From positions 18,382,501-18,446,500 of the forward strand of contig JAQISU010000155.1 in the NCBI GenBank assembly GCA_029339505.1: a stretch of 64,000 nucleotides of DNA, given 5' to 3'. Made by a program: the position numbers and the translations under genes. Shown piece after piece: positions 35,830 to 46,935 of this stretch. The DNA comes from Unio delphinus. Taxonomy: Eukaryota; Mollusca; Bivalvia; Unionida; Unionidae. The notes under the pieces were generated by a model, which saw only the letters and a program-made list of their open reading frames with translations, did no database searches and was not told the DNA's origin. Within the stretch, counting starts at the first letter, position 1. Each line of letters begins with the position of its first letter.

Positions 35830-36154
35830 GGTTTGTTTGTTTGTTTGATTAGGACTTTTAACGTAGCTTTAACAATTTTTCAGTCATATCGCTACGATGT
35901 CTGCAGTGAGGCAGTTTATAGTGATGTCTAGCACTGAGACATCATGCCGCAGACATGTAGCATGATGTCTCACCCAGTCACATTATCCTGACACCAGGCC
36001 GACCAGTCCTAACACTAACCTCTTAATGCTGAGCGTCAAGCGAGGCAGCTGTTAGTACCATTTTTGTAAGTCTTTGGTATGACTCGGCCGGGGATCGAAC
36101 CTACGACCTCCCGCTTCCGGGGCGGACGCTCTAACCACTAGGCCACCGGAGCGG
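35830..36154 (-). mobile_element. SINE-A, full-length, post-duplication insertion
   Basis: On the minus strand this is the most complete SINE-A: head ACCGCTCCGGTGGCCTAGTG, B-box GGTTCGATCCCCGGCCGAGT, body CTCAGCATTAAGAGGTTAGT, tail TCCTAATCAAACAAACAAAC. Unit 1 has only GTTATGCTTGTGGAAAATAA at this place. About 9 bp of target (TGTGGAAAA) seem lost and no clear target duplication is present. Confidence 0.92.
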
Positions 36155-36412
36155 TAAAGACAGGAAGGCGGGCAATAATCGGAGATAACTCCAGGAAATT
36201 ATGTTGTGGAACTCTGGAAACGAATTAATTTACGGTCTTCTTGTCATAAAACCAAACACAAAACGTCAATAAACCATAGTCAAGTTATACTGTTATAATC
36301 AATGTCGGGGGTTCGTATAATCGAGGCTTTAACACATTAACCCCGGGGGGGGTGGGGGGGGCTATTTCTGAATATATCCTAAAAATTGACTTCCAAGCAA
36401 TTTTCCATTAGC

Positions 36413-37034
36413 CATGCGAGTGCCAAGGTTTACGGGGAAGGAAATATCTAATCGGAGACGGGTCCGCACGTGATCAAATGCAAATTTAACCGAATATTCA
36501 ATCAACAATTTTTGTTGTTGTGCGTTGGTCCGGGACAAAAGCATTGGTTCAGGTATAGGCTGGCGACAGTAGCCAAAGTCTCGCAGGAGTTGTGTGCGTT
36601 CAAAGCCATTATTATCCTTCATAATATTTCTCCCGTTTAAATTCTCCTTAGGCCAGTGCAAAGAATACTCGTGATTTATTCTTATTATAGCAATTATGAA
36701 GCTAATTTAATATTTATCCTAACACATGCGAGTGCCAAGGTTTACGGGGGAAGGAACTATCTAATTACGGAGACGGGTCCGCAGTGATCAAATGCAAATT
36801 TAACCGAATCTTCAATCATCAATTTTGGTTGTTGTGCGTTGGTCCGGGACAAAAGCATTGGTTCAGATGTAGGCTGGCGACAATAACCAAAGTCTCGCAG
36901 GCGTTGTGTGCGTTCAAAGCCATTATTATCCTTCATAATATTTCCCCCGTTTTAATTCTCCTTAGGCCAGTGCAAAGAATAATTGTGATTTATTCTTATT
37001 ATAGCAATTATGAAGCTAATTTAATATTTATTGT
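36413..37034. repeat. 312-bp tandem dimer (unit 2 only)
   Basis: Two consecutive copies start CATGCGAGTGCCAAGGTTTA at 36413 and 36725. They share TAACCGAATATTCAATCA or its near variant, GTTGTGCGTTGGTCCGGGAC and TAGGCCAGTGCAAAGAATA, and differ by a few substitutions and indels. Unit 1 has only about 10 bp (TTGTGCCTAG) in their place. No coding potential is recognised; satellite-like or a mobile dimer. Confidence 0.88.
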
Positions 37035-37352
37035 AGGTGTGTTAGAAACATGGTTTTCCATTGGTTATTTTGCTCGCGCATGAGCAGAAGGGCAAACGTT
37101 TGAGTTTTATTTTTGCTTAACGTACTTATTATTTTCGTATCAAGACCACTCTTTATTCCAAATGCCCACCTTATCCCCCTTTTTGCACAGGTTCACGTGT
37201 CCGTATGCAGTCCAGACCGGTCTGCCTTAGACCTGAGACCACAAAGTCTAAAATCTGGATACAAAATCGTATTCATGGGTAAGTCAAAAAAGTAAATAAG
37301 TAAATAGGCTTATAATATTTCTTTATCAGGACTTTTCATTGTAAAACGAACG

Positions 37353-37354
<2 letters not shown>

Positions 37355-37432
<78 letters not shown>
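37355..37432. repeat. Compound (CA)n(CT)n microsatellite
   Basis: About 23 CA units then 16 CT units, immediately right of the duplication end and left of a SINE-A. Confidence 0.95.
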
Positions 37433-37434
<2 letters not shown>

Positions 37435-37742
37435 CGCTCCGGTTGTCTAGTAGTTAGAGCGTCCGCCGTGGAAGCGGGATGTCGTGGGTTCGATCCCCGG
37501 CCGAGTCATATAAAAAACTTACAAAAAATGGTACTTACAGCTGCCTCGCTTGGCGCTCAGCATTAAGAGTTTAGTGCTTGGACTGGTCGGCCTGTTGTCA
37601 GGATAATGTGACTGGGTGAGACATCATGCTACATGTCTGCGGCGTGATGCCCCAGTGCTAGACATCACTATAAACTGCCTCACTTCAGACATCGTAGCGA
37701 TATCACTGAAAAATTGTTAAAGCTACGTTAAAATCCTAATCA
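37433..37742 (+). mobile_element. SINE-A, full-length
   Basis: Head GACCGCTCCGGTTGTCTAGT, B-box GTGGGTTCGATCCCC, body CAGCTGCCTCGCTTGGCGCT and CACTATAAACTGCC, tail CGTTAAAATCCTAATCACAC. Followed by CA and CT tracts. Confidence 0.92.
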
Positions 37743-37755
37743 CACACACACATAT

Positions 37756-37758
<3 letters not shown>

Positions 37759-37816
<58 letters not shown>
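37759..37816. repeat. (CT)n microsatellite
   Basis: About 29 CT units. Confidence 0.95.
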
Positions 37817-37817
<1 letters not shown>

Positions 37818-38164
37818 AGGGCATGATGAGTACATGTGCGGTTTCAAAGGATGAAAAGAATTCTTTCGAGATGTCTTAAGGATAAGGTTGCATACCAGAT
37901 TTGCTTATAACCTAGCTATTCCTAGTAATGTTATCTTGCAAAATCAAAGTTGTAAACGGACCTGATTACGATAGGGCTCCGCCGATTTCGTCCGGCCATT
38001 CCCTTAGTACATATATTTAACTGTCTTCGGCCTCTAGTAAGTAATGCATCGTACGATATTACGTCAATATGAATAAAGAACAATGAAGATACACTGAGCT
38101 GTCAAATGAAAACGTCCCGTTTTCAATTTGTGAATTTGTTGGTTAAATACCATTTTAGTCATTT
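37817..38164. other. Non-coding stretch
   Basis: No feature recognised. Confidence 0.4.
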
Positions 38165-38342
38165 ATCGCAGATTGGTATATTTGGTGAAGGAAGAGCCCT
38201 GGAAGACTCACAAACCCACTTCAAGGTACTGACAAGCTTTCTCACATATCAACAAGACTCGAACCCACATGGACAGATGTGAGTGATTTTAAAGGCGAGC
38301 GCCTTAGACCACTCGGTAGTTGGCCACCCTGGCGCCCCACCT
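38165..38342 (-). mobile_element. SINE-B-related copy, minus strand
   Basis: The reverse complement reads ACCGAGTGGTCTAAGGCGCT (a good tRNA-Leu/Ser-like A-box), GTGGGTTCGAGTCTTG (B-box) and ATGTGAGAAAGCTTGTCAGT. The body is diverged from the other SINE-B copies, so this may be a subfamily. Confidence 0.8.
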
Positions 38343-39018
38343 TCAAATTTCCGAGTACAATTTTAAAAACTCCACTCATCCACCACAATTCTTTTGCTGT
38401 TGACTAAAAGGTTTGCGAAGAATTGGCCCCGCTGTTTTTGTGAAGTCAGTATGTTTGAATGTTTAGTGTGTCATGCAGCGTGAGCACACTTGTGCCTTAT
38501 TATGTCAAATAAGCTTAAGTAACCTCCCAGAAAGCAAATAAAACAAAGATAAAGGCACAAAAGGTAAAAATTATTTAAATGCACAATCACATTGTTTGGT
38601 GTTTTATTTTTATATCAACCGTACGCTATTACACGCCCAACATCTTCTTAGCTGGAACGTCAGCGACACACACACACACTGACTCTCTCGGTGCATTCTG
38701 TATTGCTCGACTAGAGTGTGTTTTTTTTAAGGGTTTCCCCACTTCAAACTAGTAATTGAAAAACGCCGGTGTTTGTCATTTACGAAAGTAGAATAATTAG
38801 TCGATAGATGCTCGATTTTTATTGACTGCCGTCATAGTCTTTCCAGAAGTGTCAGTTGCATATCCTTTTACATGCAAATGATAGATTTATGGAAGGTGCA
38901 GTTTCATCGGCATACAAGTGCGCGTTAAAACACACACTAAAGCATACGTATCTAGCTGGTTCTGTGAAACAAATGGTATTGGCCTGCACTTACACATATC
39001 ACGGGTAAAGTACCGGTA
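38343..39018. other. Non-coding stretch
   Basis: No feature recognised. A short CA patch lies near 38667-38680. Confidence 0.4.
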
Positions 39019-39107
39019 ATCGAGTCTATTTTACAATAACATTACTGGACGAGTCTATTTTACAATAACATGACTGGACGAGTCTATTTTACAATAACAT
39101 GACTGGA
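39019..39107. repeat. 29-bp minisatellite, three units
   Basis: Three head-to-tail units containing CGAGTCTATTTTACAATAAC and ending ACTGGA, differing at one base. Confidence 0.92.
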
Positions 39108-39229
39108 TTTTTTTTGACAGAAAGAAGCTGAATATGAAGTATTTCAGATTTATTAAATGTATACAGACCCAGCATTTTATAAGACCGTCTGTATTATATG
39201 TTAAACAACCTTTTATATATTTGAGCGCA

Positions 39230-39985
39230 AAAATGGCTGAAATGAATTGGACAGAATGTGACAGGAAACATTCAGGCATGATATATTTATGAGTTATATA
39301 AATGACACAGACCTGCCATCAAACACGGTCACTGGTGCGAAAAACAGAAAAACTTGTAATGACTTCTTTTCAGAATCCGCTGAATAGAATCAACTCAATT
39401 AGACATAAAGCAATCTGGCGTAAAGTCCTTAAAGTTTTTTTTTCAAATGGTGCCGATCCGCCATCATATATGGCTACCATTACTAAATATAGAAAAACTT
39501 TTAAACACAACTAGCAAATAAAATTGACCAAATCTGACAGAAAACATACAGGTCGTTGACGTTTGTTGATAGTAAGCTGCCAGATATATTAGTTAAAATA
39601 TATAAACCTTTAATTAAATCTTCTCAAAAGACGCCTTTTCAGAATCTGAGTAAATGTGACAGAATATGGCGTAAATGGTTTTCAATTTTATACCCAAACA
39701 AAATGCTGGTCTGCTATCAACTACGGTCGTTGCTGTTAAAGTATACAATTTTTGTACGACTTTTCTAGCTAAATCTCGCTGATCAGAATGAAACCAAATT
39801 TAAGAAAAATCATTTAGGCATGGAGTCCTTTTATATTTATACAAATGATGTTTGTATATATATAAACGTATCAACAACTTCCAAAAGAAAAAAGCTGAAA
39901 ATAATTTGACCGATTTGAATACAATCGTCCTTACAAGAAGGCCTTCCAAGTTAGTATAGTTGATTCTGATAGCCTTATGGTTTGG
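39230..39985. repeat. Diverged tandem repeat, bivalve-type TTCTCAGAA module
   Basis: Recurring ordered motifs are CTTCTTTTCAGAATCCGCTG, GACAGAAAACATACAGG, CCGCCATCATATATGGCTAC and ACTAAATATAGAAAAACTT, seen with variation two to three times (for example 39365, 39625, 39780). This is a degenerate array of units of roughly 200 bp. Similar motifs resume at 41100-41640. It is not coding. Confidence 0.5.
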
Positions 39986-40286
39986 CGGCAATTAAACGAT
40001 GAATGTATCATTTTAAAAGTGAGGTGTACAAGGGCACTTAACGTTTTGACAGGAAACCACTTTATGAGGCTGTAATTTCATGAATAGGTGCACATCATTT
40101 GTTTATCTCTGCCATTTTTTGTGGCTAAAGAAATCGGCAAGCTAAGGTAGAGGAAGATAATTTTACGCATGTTTTAGCCTTTTTTATTGATCGCATGTTG
40201 CTTCCTGTACACATTTATAACGCCATACATATCGAATAACTCGTGATACAGTTATCTTAATTCCCGATGCAGATCATGTAGATTTA

Positions 40287-40288
<2 letters not shown>

Positions 40289-40332
<44 letters not shown>
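40289..40332. repeat. (CA)n microsatellite
   Basis: About 22 CA units. Another CA tract at 40661-40694 follows a C-run at 40639-40653. Confidence 0.95.
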
Positions 40333-40333
<1 letters not shown>

Positions 40334-40658
40334 AAACTAACGAAAAGGAATGCCAAGAAGAAAAAAAAAACACTTGTAAATAGCGCAATTCTACTCCCGT
40401 CTACAGATGAAATATTCTTAGCCATCTGAAATAACAATATTAAAAACGCAGGCTACATTTTTAAAGAAGCACGATACGTTAGTTTTATTCTGTGTGTCTG
40501 CGCGTGACACTTCAACCAATCAGGTGTCCTTTCTTATATAGAGTTTGAAATACGTTTGCACCTAATTGGCTGACAAACATTCCAAAGCATTAGTGATCTG
40601 CGCCCTGATTCAGTACATTTAGTTAGTAGCGAGAGCCCTGCCCCCCCCCCCCCTTCTC

Positions 40659-40696
<38 letters not shown>

Positions 40697-41099
40697 GTAT
40701 TAGCGGGGCTGTTTTCTTACTGAAGTTTAAATAAATTTGAAATGCTTCGATTTTATGAAAACATTCTTGGCATTACAACTAGGCCTAAAAGCAATGAAGA
40801 TTAAATCAAACTGATAGTCATGTTAATTTTTTTTGTCAAAACAATTATAAATTGCATATAATTTATGTCAACATGTTCTCTGCTGTGCTCCCGCGGATGT
40901 TTAGTTGTGTTAAAAACACTGAGTCAAAAATGTAGTTTGTGCCAGATATTAACATTCTATATAACTTAACTATAAAGGCAAGAGAGCTTGTGGTATGACT
41001 TTGCTTCCGTCGTGAATCTTTCGGTTTTGAACTGATTTATATTTAACTATACTTAAAATAGGGTTAAAGATTTCAAAATAAGTTTGTCAGAGAGCATGT

Positions 41100-41640
41100 T
41101 GGAGTAAACGTTTTCAACAGTTGTGAAAATGATTACGATCTGCCGTCCAATATGGCCTCAGTTACTAAAAAAAAAATCATTAACCCTCTTCATGGTGAAG
41201 AAAGAAACTCCTCTATCAAACTAAATGGCGTGGATGTGGGGATATCACTTGTTTAAAGGACTTCGGCATTTAAGGAAATGATGCCGACGCGCCATTTATT
41301 GCCGCAGGTGTTATAGATAAAATACTTTTGAAAACTATTATTTATAGTCGCCTTACCAAGTCTTCCAAAATTTGACAAAATTCATGGCACCAAGTCCGTT
41401 TCATTATTTGCAAATGACACATAAGTTTTCAGCAATGGCTGCATTAAATTAATAGAAAATAATACAAATTAAAAAGTTAATATAAAAGAAACAAAGACTA
41501 CTAAAAAGTAACATCGAAGTAAGTTGGACCATTCAATCTAGTACGAATTATGTCGATCATGTATCGAACATGGCTGACATTACTCGACTTAAATAACCAA
41601 CAATGACATAAATTTCTCCTAGGCGACTTGTTCAGTGCTC
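41100..41640. repeat. Degenerate continuation of the 39 kb repeat family
   Basis: CTGCCGTCCAATATGGCCTC followed by AGTTACTAAAAA echoes 39463-39490 (CCGCCATCATATATGGCTAC, ATTACTAAATAT). Later GCGCCATTTATTGCCGCAGG and AACATGGCTGACATTACTCG are further weak copies. Confidence 0.4.
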
Positions 41641-41870
41641 TTTCTCAGAGGTCAAGGTTTGGAAACAGTTCAAGTCATCTGTTGTACTGGAAAGTGGGAC
41701 TGAATAAGGACCACTATATTACATACAAGTATATTTTAAATTCGATTATAAAACAGGAGGAAGGACGTTTTGGATGGCGTGTTTTAACGATTTAACACGT
41801 AGAATACTTAGAATAGTAATGATTTCTTCTTAAACAATACGCTAAGAATTAACTGTTAAACACATAATTG

Positions 41871-42152
41871 CAGCGGCGTCGCTAGGGTTGGTGTCACCCA
41901 CTGCGGTAAACTCATGGTGTCACCCCTCCAGACTTCCAGCATGCCGCACAAGACGCTCTGCACACTGCATGGTGGCATCCTGTGCCTGCTAGTCATGTAT
42001 TTAACTATGATCGGTTATCCGCTTATGAAATCCGACCAGACCGAGCAGTGTGTGCTCTGGAAAATTTGCAATTTTTCACTTTGTTGTCACCCCTTTGAGA
42101 TGGTGTCACCCGGTGCTGTCCGCACCCCCGCACCCCCCTAGCAACGCCACTG
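41871..42152. mobile_element. hAT MITE with perfect 8-bp target duplication
   Basis: A 282-bp element ending CAGCGGCGTCGCTAGG and CCTAGCAACGCCACTG (imperfect inverted ends), flanked on both sides by CATAATTG (41863-41870 and 42153-42160). GGTGTCACCC recurs several times inside (near 41890, 41917, 42102). CAG ends and an 8-bp duplication are typical of hAT. The 75-codon frame inside is a by-product of the repeat. Confidence 0.95.
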
Positions 42153-42347
42153 CATAATTGAGATCATTGACAACAGTTCTGTCTCAAAAACTTTCACTTG
42201 CGCTGTCAACACGGGGAGATTTTATAAAATACATGTGAAACTGACGTCATTTATGTAATAAAATAAGTATGCCTCCAGTTTCAAAATATGTTCATATTTG
42301 GTGTAATATATATTTAATTTGCTTTCTTTGTGTTATCTTTATTTTAA

Positions 42348-42836
42348 TTAATTTTTTTCTTTATCGCATGATATTGTAATGTAACACTGTATGTTGGACT
42401 CGACCTTGTCCAAAATTGTAATGTCACTCAGCAGTATGTTTTTTTTTTTTTGTCCATCTGCGTGTGTGTACCTATATGTTACATACAAAAAACGAAGTCC
42501 CTGTACCCAGCGTTCGGAATAAAATAATTTATTTAAATTTGTGTACATGCTATAATACCTACCGATAACCTGCTTTAACGAAACTTCTGAATTCTCACAG
42601 ATGGGCATGCTGCAGATCAAAACTTTAGTCACATTTGCATACCTTTTAAACTTTTCTTCAAAATTGCTATGAAACAAATATGTGGCCTTTTCCTGTCGGG
42701 ACTGCGGATTTTGAAAAACAACTACATCTTTAGTCATTAAACTTGACCCTTTTTTTATCTTGGGATAAAATGGGTATAAGGTGTCACGGCACTGGGTCAC
42801 TATGACCTGCTGTTTAGTATATAAAAGTGGTGACAT
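42348..42836 (-). CDS. Unidentified 162-codon frame, possible exon
   Basis: The longest open frame outside the NTPase exon, the LINEs and the simple-repeat-driven frames. Composition is protein-like (Lys, Glu, Cys, Tyr mixed), with landmarks VTQCRDTLYPFYPKIKKGSS, VVVFQNPQSRQEKATYLF and VTKVLICSMPICENSEV, and two cysteines in the last stretch. If it is an exon, a minus-strand acceptor could be TACTAAACAG just before CAGGTCATAG (about 42808) and a donor GGTAGGTATT near 42565. That would give about 80 codons, QVIVTQ to KQVI. No domain is recognised and no neighbouring exon was found. It lies 3.3 kb upstream of the NTPase gene on the opposite strand. Confidence 0.25.
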   Translation of the reverse strand: MSPLLYTKQQVIVTQCRDTLYPFYPKIKKGSSLMTKDVVVFQNPQSRQEKATYLFHSNFEEKFKRYANVTKVLICSMPICENSEVSLKQVIGRYYSMYTNLNKLFYSERWVQGLRFLYVTYRYTHADGQKKKNILLSDITILDKVESNIQCYITISCDKEKN

Positions 42837-42839
42837 TTA

Positions 42840-43558
42840 TTTCTTGGCTTGAATTCCAAGATCTATTTATCTATTGCTAAAGTATTATGCTAATAATGTA
42901 TCTTGGAATAAAACAATGTAACACATTTCCCGGATGTTTAGCAATTCTTAAAGATGGTGTCTGGGTTCAAATAATAACACGCTTTTGCCCAACAATTACA
43001 CTAAGAATTTATCTTATATCGTAAGCATTTCACATGAAAACTAGACCACCAAATAACCCAATATCCATGATTAAAAACACTATATGAAAATGGTGTCTGT
43101 ATTTTAAATGAAAAATAAATGTTTAACCTGTAACAATTAAACATGCATGTCAATTGCATATAGAAATCCAGTTATTTATGTAACAAACCAAAAATGAGTT
43201 GCTGTGACCTATCATATAAAATCATATAACAGGATTTATTATTTGATGAACACTGATGTGTGTCGGGTATTGTAGACGAAGGAAGTTTTTAACTTTTCTT
43301 TTGGATTGCATATACTTTTATTTACTTAGCATAGGCTGATATGCTTTAAAAAATCCTACTGGAGATTCATATCATAATATAGAAAAAGCACATTTTCTCA
43401 TCTACTATACGTCTTTGAAAAAAAAAATTATAACAAGGAATACTTGTATTAGGTCTTCGTCGATAGTATTATAAAGATGTTTTGAACATTTGTCAAAGTC
43501 AGTTCTGACCCCGTATTTTTACCATGAAATTAAAAGAGAGAAGGTTCATTTGTTTAAT

Positions 43559-43560
<2 letters not shown>
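42840..43560. other. Non-coding stretch
   Basis: AT-rich, nothing recognised. Confidence 0.4.
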
Positions 43561-43561
<1 letters not shown>

Positions 43562-43618
<57 letters not shown>

Positions 43619-43622
43619 AGAG
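43562..43622. repeat. (GA)n microsatellite
   Basis: About 26 GA units ending in GGGAGGGAGAG. Confidence 0.95.
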
Positions 43623-43989
43623 CGTAAATTTTCACTCTAAAATACCTTGAGAGGGCTCCTATGATCCCATTCCTTAAAAAAAATGTGGCTTGCTTTATTG
43701 AGCCAGCAGCGTATTAAAACGGGGTGACTAATAGGAGAATACAATACTATCTATTAAAACTCATTCATCCCATCAGCGATAGCAGAAGTCTTTTGTTATC
43801 TTAGAAAATAACCTGATATACAAGCACATGAGGGTAACGTGGCTCTATTATAAGTGATCAACCTTGCGTACGTCAATACTTTACCTTTTCATGTGCGATT
43901 GGCATCATTTTGTTTAAGACACAAGCATACTTTTACATTTTTACGGTATTTGAGACCAACAAATGAAAAATAATCTTTATTTAATCGAA

Positions 43990-44077
43990 CAAAATTAACA
44001 TCGACGTAGGATCGCAACATGTGCGTGCCTACGGGCCGCATAATATACTCTGGCGAGCCGTAGTTTGCCCACCCCTG
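43990..44077 (-). mobile_element. hAT terminus fragment
   Basis: The minus strand from 44077 starts CAGGGGTGGGCAAACTACGG and continues with GCGGCCCG, the start shared by many hAT elements. The other end and a target duplication are not visible. Confidence 0.6.
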
Positions 44078-44486
44078 TTCTAATGTAATCTCTGTTGGAG
44101 TGTTGATGCAGATTCGTTGTTTGAAACAAGAGAACGAATAGCATAGGCTAGTTGAGATTGTTTCCTAGCCCAGTATATACGTATATGAACTTAAAAAGGG
44201 AAATAAATTTTGTTTAAACTCGAAGCTGATATTACCACGAAAGTGACGTCATGTACTAAAAATAGCGTAGCACTCTTACACTAGGAATGTTTTCCAGGAA
44301 ATCATTGAACCTTGTCAGTCTTTTTACATACACAGCCGCAAAGAGGCATTGTGCATAATGTTGTATCTAATCCTGGAATTTTAAATTATTGTTTTTATTT
44401 AGATGACGAGACTTTCAAAAGACGTGCTTATGCAAATCATCGGTAATATTTATATCAAGGTACGTTTGTGTGATAATTCGTTTCAT

Positions 44487-44551
44487 CACAGGAGTCTGAC
44501 GTTTGTTCAATAAAGTACTGCGAAATGTCTGACAACATGAATTACCCTTAT

Positions 44552-44648
<97 letters not shown>

Positions 44649-44716
44649 CCGATAAGGGAAATTTATGTTGTCAGAGATTTCGCCGTACTTTATTGATAAA
44701 ACGTCACACTCCTGTG
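44487..44716. mobile_element. Fold-back MITE, GGAGTCTGACG family, copy 2
   Basis: Ends CACAGGAGTCTGACG and CGTCACACTCCTGTG, then AATAAAGTAC/GTACTTTATT, TGTCTGACAACAT/ATGTTGTCAGAGA and CCCTTATC/GATAAGGG pair inward, for about 75 bp of imperfect inverted repeat. An AT microsatellite (about 44556-44646) occupies the centre. GTTTCAT flanks both sides (44480-44486, 44717-44723), a 7-bp candidate target duplication. Confidence 0.85.
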
Positions 44717-44723
44717 GTTTCAT

Positions 44724-46131
44724 CTACCTATTTTAGATCCTTTATACACGCAGGCTGCACAACCCATCAGCAATACATTGAAATAATTGTAGCAAAACCC
44801 TTTTGATTATACATCAGATTTTCTTAGTAGTGTCAATTTCTATTACATACCGTGAAATCTGTCTTAATGGACACGTTTTGTATTGTTAAAGTCTTGCACG
44901 TGAAGTTCATAATGGACAGAATGATGCAAGTTTAGACATGTTCATTGGTTCATTTAACACAAAGCTTGCATTACAATTGAAAAAAGCATTTTAAAGACGT
45001 AAAGCTGTAACACAAAAAGCGCATATTGTAATGTTTCAATATGATATGCACTAAACTTCCAAATCTTTAAGATATGGGAACCCCAAAGGAGAACAGATCC
45101 AGATTAAGATGTAGAACAGGATATTACTTAGGGAGGGTAGGGCATCCTAAAGCATATTAGGGATATATTACGATGTCTGCAGTGTAACAGTTTCGAACTC
45201 GCGACCTCCTGCATTTGAGGCAGACGCTCTGACTTAGGATATAACATTTTAATGGATATAAAACATTGTTCTTGGTATGCTCACATTGCGCATGCTTATT
45301 TGTGTTAGTAGCTACTGTAGATACAAGGCATATTTAAATTTACATTCTTATGAAATATAAGCATTAATTATAATACATGCTGTTCATGTTGCAGATTTTA
45401 AGATACCACAAAAAAAGATATCTTGCTCTGATTAAAATATGATATTTATAAACACACATATATAGAAAGGACAGATTTATAGTTGTAGATTGTTTGTAGA
45501 GTAGTAAATCAAATCCCAGACTTTTACCCCAGATTTTGTCGCAACGTTTTAAATTTTAAAGCAGATTTTGTTTCTTTCAGATTCATTTATTCATTATTTA
45601 TTGCTTGTTTTGTTAATTGGTGTACTAATTAATGAAGCTGTGATTAATTATTTCAGCAACTTTAACAACTAGTTTTATTTACAGAATTAGTCTTTAAAGA
45701 TCAAAAAAACCTTTTACTTTGTCCAATGAAGCGAATACTCTAGTTTTGTATATTTCAGACATTTTACAAAGCATGTTCTAATTCTTTGAAATTTATTAAA
45801 AGAAGTATATTTATTATAAAAGTTGGCATGATTCATAGAATTTTTTTTATAGAGTGTAACTGCTGTTTGATAACTCTAGTTCTTATTCAATTGTTGAGGG
45901 TAAATTAGATGGATATCTTGGGTTTTTTGTATTATTATTGTTCGCCATGGCACTGAGCATTTTGAAAAGATTGTTATTGTTACTCCTAAAGGCACAGTCA
46001 CGAGCTTACACTAAAAGACTTCTTATAGTGTATGGTTCCCATGTGAAAATGTCCTAGTATTTTTCAGATTAAAGAAGTAATTTTTAGAAATATGTCAGCC
46101 ACTTTTTATCAGCTGTCATTTTTAATTTCAG
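44724..46131. other. Region upstream of the NTPase exon
   Basis: Contains a deleted SINE-A (45165-45236) and otherwise AT-rich DNA. The exon at 46132 begins at a splice acceptor, so an earlier 5' untranslated exon and the promoter should lie here or further upstream. Neither was recognised. Confidence 0.4.
45165..45236 (-). mobile_element. SINE-A, internally deleted
   Basis: The minus strand shows the head (GAGCGTCTGCCTCAAATGCA, GAGGTCGCGAGTTCGAAAC) joined directly to the 3' body (CACTGCAGACATCGTAA). The central body is missing. Confidence 0.7.
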
Positions 46132-46935
46132 GTTTCTTGAGCTTGAAAGCATTTGCCAATGTTAACATGAATTGAAGGAAAGATACACTAATAGCCATGT
46201 CCTCATCCAAATTGAAACTCTCCAAAAACCATCACTATGGGTGTATTGGCCGTGAAAAAAATGAGGGAGAGATGCTAGAAGTTTGGCAGGAAGGCATTAA
46301 AAGAATCTTTAATTGTCATGGGGGGAAAGAAAGCGGAAAGTCTTGTTTCATTAGGAAATTCATGGATGATTTCATTCAGAATGAGGCATCAAATTACATA
46401 GTTATAGATACGGATTTCAAAATGGAAAGGATTGGACCAAAAGATTCAGCCAAGTTTTGGAGAAATCTTGCTAGAAAACTACAAAGGGTGAATGTAAAGG
46501 TTCAAATTAGTGATCCTATGATGGAAGAATCATTGGAAAGCTTTTTTGAAGAAATAATAGAAAAGAAGATTATATTTCTCTTGGACAACTTGGATTATGC
46601 ACGGAACGCAAAAGCAGACGATATGTCATCAACAGCTGAGAAAGATCTGTTTTCTGAATTACAGGATAATTTTATTCCAGGTATAGTTGAGAGAACAGAC
46701 TTTAGTATGGTGTTCATAACATCAACAGTTCAGCTTAGATATGGACGTACAGCTCCCATAGTACATAAAATTGAAATTGATCCATTATCTACAGAGAGTG
46801 CTGGGGAGCTTCTCTTAAAAACAGTAGAGCTTACATCTAATATGGATAAAAATACAGCTCGTGAATATCTTGGACCATATCTTGAACCTATTGCTCTTCT
46901 TTCCGAAGGAATTCCAATGGCAATTATCGTCACAG
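46132..46935 (+). CDS. STAND/NB-ARC-type NTPase, P-loop exon (exon a)
   Basis: Probable signalling NTPase of the STAND class (NB-ARC/NACHT-like, as in Apaf-1 and NLR-type immune or cell-death switches). The exon begins after the acceptor TTTTTAATTTCAG. An in-frame TGA at 46173 precedes the first ATG at 46197. Residues 42-49 GGKESGKS are a Walker A loop; residues 125-133 IIFLLDNLD are Walker B; FITST at 173-177 is a sensor-1 position; IEIDPLSTESAGELLL at 192-207 and GIPMA at 238-242 match the winged-helix-proximal NB-ARC pattern ending in G-x-P. The first 40 residues hold no recognised adaptor domain. The open frame runs to 46970, but a donor, CACAG/GTTTGG, at 46935 ends the exon in phase 1, joining to 60686. 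Effector and sensor repeats would lie beyond the window. Partial gene. Confidence 0.87.

Noticed and set aside
41914..42141. 75-codon plus-strand frame
   Set aside because: Lies wholly inside the hAT MITE and is made of its GGTGTCACCC repeats.
46730..46933. 67-codon minus-strand frame
   Set aside because: Shadow of the NTPase exon on the opposite strand.
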